Positions 59,009 through 64,000 of a stretch of 64,000 nt of DNA are shown here, piece after piece. The stretch is from positions 1-64,000 of the forward strand of contig NZ_JBHSGP010000004.1 of the NCBI RefSeq assembly GCF_042654525.1. Direction: 5' to 3'. The DNA is from Geojedonia litorea (GTDB lineage: Bacteria > Bacteroidota > Bacteroidia > Flavobacteriales > Flavobacteriaceae). The position numbers and the translations under genes were made by a program. A model generated the notes under the pieces. That model searched no databases. It worked only from the letters and a program-made list of their open reading frames with translations, and had not been told where the DNA came from. The stretch's first letter is position 1. Every line of letters begins with the position of its first letter.

Positions 59009-60751
59009 ATGAAAACAAAACTTAATTTACTTTTCGTACTTCCTTTTTTTGCCCTTACAATGTTTACATCCTGCCAGGATGAAGTCATTGAAATTACCGA
59101 GCCAGATGCACAGGAAACTTTTGTGGCCGAATCTAATGTTGCCAATTTAATGGCTAGAACATCTACAAATGATGGTTCTTTTGATAACATTATAGATGGT
59201 TCTCAAGAGTTTTCTGTAAATCTACCAATAACCGTTATTGTTAACGGTGTACAAGTTACTGTGAATTCTGAAGCCGATTTTGAGCGTATTGAAGAAATTT
59301 TAGATGAATACGACGATGATGAAGACAGTGTAGAAATAGTTTTCCCCATTACAGTTACTTTAAGCGATTATACCGAAGTTGTGGTTAACAGTCGCGCCGA
59401 ATTAGATGCCTTAAGACATAGAAGTCCTAACGAAGAAGATGATGATATTGAATGTATTGATTTTAAATATCCCTTAAGTATTTCAGTATATAATGCTAAT
59501 TTTCAGGTCATCGATGTGGTAACTATTGAAAATGACAGAGCCCTGTTTAGATTTATTAGGAATCTTGAAGGTGGCGTATTGGCAAGTTTGAACTTTCCAG
59601 TAACTATGATTTACCATGACGGGTCAACTGTAGAAGTTCATAATAACCAAGAATTGGAGAATGTAATTAATGCAGCTAAAGATGAATGTGATGAAGATGA
59701 TGACAATGATCATAATGATGACGACTTTACTAAAGAACGTTTAGACAATCTATTAACCTCTTGCCCATGGATTGTTCATGATATTAGACGTAATGAAAAC
59801 GATTTAACATATAACTACAGAGAATATCTTATGGTATTCAGAGAAGATGGTGTGGTTAAAGTAAGAGCCAGAAATGGCGATATGTTAACTGGTACTTGGT
59901 CAACTCGTTTAACTAACCATGGAGCTAAAATAACTTTAGAGTTTGATACTTTAGTTGACTTCACTTTAGAATGGTTTGTTTATCAAATTAGACCTGGTAA
60001 GATTAAATTATTTACCCAAGGAGGAAATAGAATTATCTTGGAAAAATCTTGTGATACGGTTGTAGATCAAACTATAGATCGTATTGAAAATATTCTTAAA
60101 GAGTGCTTATGGGTAGTTCACAGACTGCATGTTAATGGTAGTGATAATGAAGCGCAATATATAGGCACACCATTAAAGTTTTTTGCAGATGGTGTAGTGA
60201 AGATTAGAATTAATGGAGAATTTGTATCAGGTACATGGGGTGTATTTGCTTATAACGCGGGGTATGTGTTGCAAATAAACTTAGAAGGCCGCCCAGATTT
60301 ACAATTAGAATGGTTAATCACCTTCCTAGAGCCTAATATTATTAAGTTAGAAGCTCCAAACAGTATTATGATATTGAAGCAGCATTGCCCAGATGGTGAT
60401 CAAGATGTTAGCTATATAAAAAGTGTATTAAATAATGGACTTTGGAAAGTAGCTATGTATCAAGATGCTGCCAATCCTCAAAGCCAAGACTACAGCATGT
60501 ACAGATTCAACTTTTTAGAAAATGGTGGAATTAAAGTGTTAAACCCTAACAATGTAATTGTTGATTATGGTTCATGGTTGCCTTATCGTTATGAAGGATT
60601 AAATCTTGGATTAAACTTTGGTTCAGAATCTACATTTAATGAATTTAATCATAGATGGAAAATTAAGGAGATTACTGAAACTAGAATCGAATTAAAAGAT
60701 TATAGTGCTAACGGAACCGTTGAACGTATATTGGTTTTTGAAAAACTATAA
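59009..60751 (+). CDS. Modular lipoprotein of ECF module 2
   Basis: A 580-residue paralogue of the protein at 51260. Lipobox MFTSCQDE with Cys22, then DGSFDNIIDG and four beta repeats (LPITVIVNGVQVTVNS, FPITVTLSDYTEVVVNS, YPLSISVYNANFQVIDV, FPVTMIYHDGSTVEVHN; about residues 71-223), an Asp-rich stretch (DECDEDDDNDHNDDD) and three C-terminal units of about 105 residues starting near 245, 356 and 467 (CPWIVHDI, CLWVVHRL, GLWKVAMY). An upstream ATG at 58985 is only 13 bp from the promoter; 59009 gives a normal signal peptide. Probably a surface ligand-binding partner of the module 2 receptor (inference). Confidence 0.8.
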   Translation: MKTKLNLLFVLPFFALTMFTSCQDEVIEITEPDAQETFVAESNVANLMARTSTNDGSFDNIIDGSQEFSVNLPITVIVNGVQVTVNSEADFERIEEILDEYDDDEDSVEIVFPITVTLSDYTEVVVNSRAELDALRHRSPNEEDDDIECIDFKYPLSISVYNANFQVIDVVTIENDRALFRFIRNLEGGVLASLNFPVTMIYHDGSTVEVHNNQELENVINAAKDECDEDDDNDHNDDDFTKERLDNLLTSCPWIVHDIRRNENDLTYNYREYLMVFREDGVVKVRARNGDMLTGTWSTRLTNHGAKITLEFDTLVDFTLEWFVYQIRPGKIKLFTQGGNRIILEKSCDTVVDQTIDRIENILKECLWVVHRLHVNGSDNEAQYIGTPLKFFADGVVKIRINGEFVSGTWGVFAYNAGYVLQINLEGRPDLQLEWLITFLEPNIIKLEAPNSIMILKQHCPDGDQDVSYIKSVLNNGLWKVAMYQDAANPQSQDYSMYRFNFLENGGIKVLNPNNVIVDYGSWLPYRYEGLNLGLNFGSESTFNEFNHRWKIKEITETRIELKDYSANGTVERILVFEKL

Positions 60752-60813
60752 ATTAATGTTTTAGGTTAACGATGAAGAGTCCATTCTTCAGGTTAGTTTT
60801 ATTTAGTTGGTTA

Positions 60814-60845
60814 AAAGGACTGCTTATTTAAGCGGTCCTTTTTTT
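60814..60845 (+). terminator. Rho-independent terminator after lipoprotein 2
   Basis: Stem AAAGGACTGCTTA/TAAGCGGTCCTTT with one T-G pair, 2-nt loop and T run. Confidence 0.88.
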
Positions 60846-60882
60846 ATACATTCATTTACTTTATAAATACATCACAAATCCT

Positions 60883-60890
60883 TAAATTTG
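60883..60890 (+). promoter_or_regulatory. -7 promoter element for ffh
   Basis: TAAATTTG matches TAnnTTTG and lies 25 bp before the ffh ATG. Confidence 0.55.
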
Positions 60891-60915
60891 CATCTTTCAA
60901 ATCAGAAGCAAAACT

Positions 60916-62244
60916 ATGTTTAATAATTTAAGCGAGAAGTTAGATAAAGCCTTACATGTTCTAAAGGGACACGGAAGCATTACCGAGGTAAACGTTGCAG
61001 AAACCTTAAAAGAAGTTAGACGAGCCTTATTAGATGCCGATGTCAATTTTAAAATTGCTAAAGAGTTTACCAACACCGTAAAGGAAAAAGCCTTGGGTCA
61101 AAATGTATTGACCACGCTGCAACCTGGACAGTTGATGGTAAAATTGGTAAAGGATGAATTGACCCAATTAATGGGTGGCGATGCTGAAGGCATAAATTTA
61201 TCTGGAAATCCAAGTGTGATTTTAATGTCTGGTTTACAAGGTTCAGGTAAAACCACCTTTTCCGGAAAGCTAGCCAATTACCTTAAAAATAAGAAAACAA
61301 AACGTCCATTATTAGTGGCTTGTGACGTATATCGTCCAGCGGCGATTGATCAGTTACATATTGTTGGTGAACAGATTAATGTTGAGGTTTATAGTGATAA
61401 AGGCAATTCAGATCCGGTTGCAATTGCCAAAGCTGGAATCGCACATGCTAAAGCCAATGGATATAATGTGGTGATTATAGATACCGCAGGTCGTTTGGCG
61501 GTTGATGAAGCCATGATGACTGAAATATCAAACATCCACAAGGCCATTCAACCACAAGAAACCTTATTTGTGGTAGATTCTATGACAGGTCAAGATGCTG
61601 TAAATACTGCAAAGGCATTTAACGACATCTTGAATTTTGATGGGGTTATCTTAACTAAACTCGACGGTGATACTCGTGGTGGTGCGGCCATTTCAATTAA
61701 GTCTGTAGTCAATAAACCAATTAAGTTTATCGGTACAGGTGAGAAAATGGACGCCATAGATGTGTTCTATCCATCTCGTATGGCCGACCGTATTTTAGGT
61801 ATGGGTGACGTTGTGTCGTTGGTTGAGCGTGCTCAAGAACAGTATGATGAAGAAGAAGCACGAAAACTTCAAAAGAAAATTGCCAAAAATCAATTCGGTT
61901 TTGATGACTTCCTAAAGCAAATTCAGCAGATCAAGAAAATGGGAAGTATGAAGGATTTGATGGGAATGATTCCTGGTGCTGGTAAGATGCTAAAAAATGT
62001 AGATATTGATGATGATGCTTTCAAAGGGATTGAAGCCATAATACATTCTATGACTCCTGATGAACGCTCAAATCCTTCAATTATTAACTCAAGTAGAAAA
62101 CAACGAATTGGTAAGGGATCGGGTACTTCGGTTCAAGAAGTGAATCAATTACTTAAGCAGTTCAACCAAATGAGCAAAATGATGAAGATGATGCAAGGCG
62201 GAAAAGGCAAAGCTATGATGCAAGCAATGAAGAATATGAGATAA
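60916..62244 (+). CDS. ffh: Signal recognition particle protein Ffh
   Basis: A 442-residue SRP54 homologue: N domain, GTPase G domain (GLQGSGKTTFSGKLANYL, CDVYRPAAIDQL, DTAGRLAVDEAMM, TKLDGDTRGGAA) and methionine-rich M domain (QFNQMSKMMKMMQGGKGKAM) that binds 4.5S RNA and signal sequences. Length is typical. It starts a unit with folD 65 bp later. Confidence 0.96.
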   Translation: MFNNLSEKLDKALHVLKGHGSITEVNVAETLKEVRRALLDADVNFKIAKEFTNTVKEKALGQNVLTTLQPGQLMVKLVKDELTQLMGGDAEGINLSGNPSVILMSGLQGSGKTTFSGKLANYLKNKKTKRPLLVACDVYRPAAIDQLHIVGEQINVEVYSDKGNSDPVAIAKAGIAHAKANGYNVVIIDTAGRLAVDEAMMTEISNIHKAIQPQETLFVVDSMTGQDAVNTAKAFNDILNFDGVILTKLDGDTRGGAAISIKSVVNKPIKFIGTGEKMDAIDVFYPSRMADRILGMGDVVSLVERAQEQYDEEEARKLQKKIAKNQFGFDDFLKQIQQIKKMGSMKDLMGMIPGAGKMLKNVDIDDDAFKGIEAIIHSMTPDERSNPSIINSSRKQRIGKGSGTSVQEVNQLLKQFNQMSKMMKMMQGGKGKAMMQAMKNMR

Positions 62245-62282
62245 TTTTTTAAAAGTTAAAATAGGTTTTTTTGCCAAACGCG

Positions 62283-62303
62283 AAACACCAAACACCAAAC
62301 ACC
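62283..62303 (+). repeat. Heptanucleotide repeat AAACACC x3
   Basis: Three perfect copies of AAACACC end 6 bp before the folD ATG, in the ffh-folD spacer. A 7-bp unit would change spacing in non-codon steps. Confidence 0.9.
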
Positions 62304-62309
62304 AAACTA

Positions 62310-63188
62310 ATGACAATACTGGACGGACGAAAAATAAGCAACGACATTAAAAATGAAATTGCCGAGCAGGTAAAAAAAATGAAGGCCAAAGGCGAAAAGG
62401 TACCGCACTTGGCGGCCGTTATTGTAGGTAATGATGGTGCTAGTCTAACCTATGTTGCCAGTAAAGTGAAAGCCTGCGAACGTGTTGGGTTCGAATCCAC
62501 TATGGTGCGAATGTCCAATACAACAAGCGAAATTGAATTGTTGGATAAAATTGAAGAACTTAACGAGAATCCAAATATTGACGGTTTTATTATTCAATTG
62601 CCTTTACCACCTCAAATCAATACACAAAAAGTATTATTGGCTGTAAATCCTGATAAGGACGTAGATGGTTTCCACCCTATGAATTTTGGAAAAATGGCCT
62701 TGGATATGTCTACCTTTATTCCTGCAACACCTTTTGGGATATTGGAATTGCTAGATAGATACGGTGTGGAAACTAAAGGTAAACACACCGTGGTTATTGG
62801 TCGCTCTCATATTGTGGGTCGTCCTATGAGTATTTTAATGGGACGTAAAGGTTTTCCAGGAAATTCAACTGTGACTTTAACGCATAGCCACACTAAAAAT
62901 ATCACACAAATTACATCTCAAGCTGATATTATTATTTCGGCATTAGGGGTGCCAAACTTTTTAAAGGCCGAAATGGTCAAAGACGATGCCGTAGTAATCG
63001 ATGTTGGTATTACTCGTGTAGCGGATGAATCTTCACCAAAAGGTTATAGAATTACAGGTGATGTCGATTTTGAAAACGTAAGTAAAAAAGCAAGTTTTAT
63101 TACGCCAGTTCCGGGAGGTGTAGGCCCAATGACCATAGCCATGCTACTTAAAAACACCTTGTTGGCAAGAGAACTTCACCATGATTAA
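62310..63188 (+). CDS. folD: Bifunctional methylenetetrahydrofolate dehydrogenase/cyclohydrolase
   Basis: A 292-residue FolD. YVASKVKACERVGFEST holds the catalytic Tyr and Lys; the DKDVDGFHPMNFG loop and GRSHIVGRPMS/PGGVGPMT dinucleotide-binding motifs are all present. It interconverts 5,10-methylene- and 10-formyl-tetrahydrofolate. The ATG at 62310 is chosen over a TTG at 62271, which would add a translated repeat. Confidence 0.96.
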   Translation: MTILDGRKISNDIKNEIAEQVKKMKAKGEKVPHLAAVIVGNDGASLTYVASKVKACERVGFESTMVRMSNTTSEIELLDKIEELNENPNIDGFIIQLPLPPQINTQKVLLAVNPDKDVDGFHPMNFGKMALDMSTFIPATPFGILELLDRYGVETKGKHTVVIGRSHIVGRPMSILMGRKGFPGNSTVTLTHSHTKNITQITSQADIIISALGVPNFLKAEMVKDDAVVIDVGITRVADESSPKGYRITGDVDFENVSKKASFITPVPGGVGPMTIAMLLKNTLLARELHHD

Positions 63189-63219
63189 AAGTGTTTTTTA
63201 AGTATCAAAAACACTTTTT
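63187..63219 (+). terminator. Terminator overlapping the folD stop
   Basis: Stem AAAAGTGTTTTT/AAAAACACTTTT with an 8-nt loop and a T-rich tail; the left arm starts within the stop codon. Confidence 0.75.
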
Positions 63220-63261
63220 ATTTTAAATAATTGAGTACCTTTTCAGGAAATTTATAGCCTT

Positions 63262-64000
63262 ATGAAAGTACTTCAATCTATTTGTTATTTGCTCCCTTTT
63301 GTTGTTTTAAGCTGTGATTCAAAATACACCGAAACTATCCATAAAGCTACTGTTGAGGTGTCTTTCACTGAATCAGCAAATGCTCAACCCTTAGACGGAC
63401 GTCTAATTTTAATCTTTGCAGATAGCAATGAGTCTGAACCACGTTTTCAGGTGAGTGAAGGCCTAAAGGCACAACCTGTTTTTGGTTTAAATGTAGATGG
63501 ATTGAAACCTAATAACAAAGTGCGTTTTGATGAAACCGTCTTCGGATTTCCTTACGAAAGCTTACAACAAATCAAACCTGGCGAATATTTTGTTCAGGCC
63601 GTACTTCACGTTTATGAAACCTTTAATTTATCTACAGGCCATACGGTTAAATTACCTATGGATAATGGCGAAGGCCAGCATTGGAATACCTCACCCGGAA
63701 ATTTGTATAGTACGCCCGTAAAAGTGAAGGTTACTCAAAAAGGCTTCGAAACTGTCAATGTTGTATTGGATCAGGTCATTCCAGAAATTGCCCCCCCAGA
63801 GGATACGGAATGGGTCAAACATATTAAAATGAAATCGGATTTATTGTCTAAATTCTGGGGTCGTGATATGTATTTAGGAGCACATGTTTTATTGCCGAAA
63901 GGGTTTAACGAACATCCCGAAGCGAAATACCCTTTAATGATTTTTCATGGACATTTTCCAGATGATTTTGGCGGATTCAGAACCACACCACCAGATCCTA
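63262..64000 (+). CDS. Lipoprotein, putative esterase family (3' partial)
   Basis: An open frame of 246 codons that continues past the window end. Start ATG at 63262 with a lipobox (LPFVVLSCDSK) at residues about 12-18. A beta-sandwich-like region (VEVSFTESANAQPLDGRLIL) leads to the beginning of an alpha/beta-hydrolase core (AHVLLPKGFNE, YPLMIFHGHFP). This resembles secreted putative esterases (esterase D family) of Bacteroidota; the catalytic Ser lies beyond the window. It is preceded by the folD terminator, so a separate promoter is expected. Confidence 0.75.
   Translation, partial: MKVLQSICYLLPFVVLSCDSKYTETIHKATVEVSFTESANAQPLDGRLILIFADSNESEPRFQVSEGLKAQPVFGLNVDGLKPNNKVRFDETVFGFPYESLQQIKPGEYFVQAVLHVYETFNLSTGHTVKLPMDNGEGQHWNTSPGNLYSTPVKVKVTQKGFETVNVVLDQVIPEIAPPEDTEWVKHIKMKSDLLSKFWGRDMYLGAHVLLPKGFNEHPEAKYPLMIFHGHFPDDFGGFRTTPPDP

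Overview
The window comes from a marine-type member of the Flavobacteriaceae (Bacteroidota). The evidence is a type IX secretion (T9SS) sorting domain, signal peptides ending in AQ, FecI/FecR/TonB-receptor loci, a Thx (S31-like) ribosomal protein, AT-rich DNA, almost no Shine-Dalgarno sequences, and the Bacteroidota -7 promoter element TAnnTTTG upstream of several housekeeping genes (era, der, argS, yaaA, coaD, ffh).

Layout. 1-6326 is the 3' part of a giant secreted adhesin-like protein made of HYR/Ig-like repeats with two nested lamin-tail domains and a T9SS tail. 6377-13859 holds a small DUF2892 membrane protein, a PAS/LuxR regulator and a tight run of five exported proteins: a FISUMP-domain protein, a protein carrying LDFWGNP twice, and three paralogues that share one N-terminal domain but end in FGE/SUMF1-like or LolA-like domains. 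13978-36653 is mostly core genome: era, der, a LemA/TPM-domain set, MerR, an M23 peptidase, alaS, a GSCFA protein, coaD, ddl, a PASTA protein, rluD, yaaA, thx, a UDG-like protein, an M14 peptidase, ctlX, a TPR histidine kinase and argS.

36654-41700 is an accessory island between argS and a two-component system. Small minus-strand genes (membrane protein, esterase, ECF sigma set, GNAT) alternate with related 127-165 bp hairpin repeats built like integron attC sites: terminal AAC/GTT arms, a 6/3 internal loop, then an imperfect stem. Each repeat sits 7-20 bp after a stop codon and 14-19 bp before the next start where this can be measured. A Xre/RES toxin-antitoxin pair lies between inverted repeat ends. 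No integrase is present in the window.

43206-46922 holds an OmpR-type two-component system, a spondin-domain lipoprotein, a carboxypeptidase-regulatory-domain protein and a YfiT/DinB protein. 46969-60751 contains two paralogous signalling modules. Each has an ECF sigma factor, a FecR anti-sigma factor, a TonB receptor with STN signalling domain, and a divergent modular lipoprotein. All four fecR and lipoprotein units carry the same promoter, TAGG-N17-TGTYNTA, with module-specific variants, suggesting that each sigma factor drives both its anti-sigma/receptor operon and its divergent lipoprotein. A porin-like protein, a zinc-protease-like lipoprotein and a cupredoxin-like lipoprotein lie between the modules. 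60916-64000 is ffh, folD and the start of a lipoprotein esterase cut by the window end.

The strongest leads are the duplicated sigma/FecR/receptor/lipoprotein system with its shared promoter, and the attC-like cassette array.
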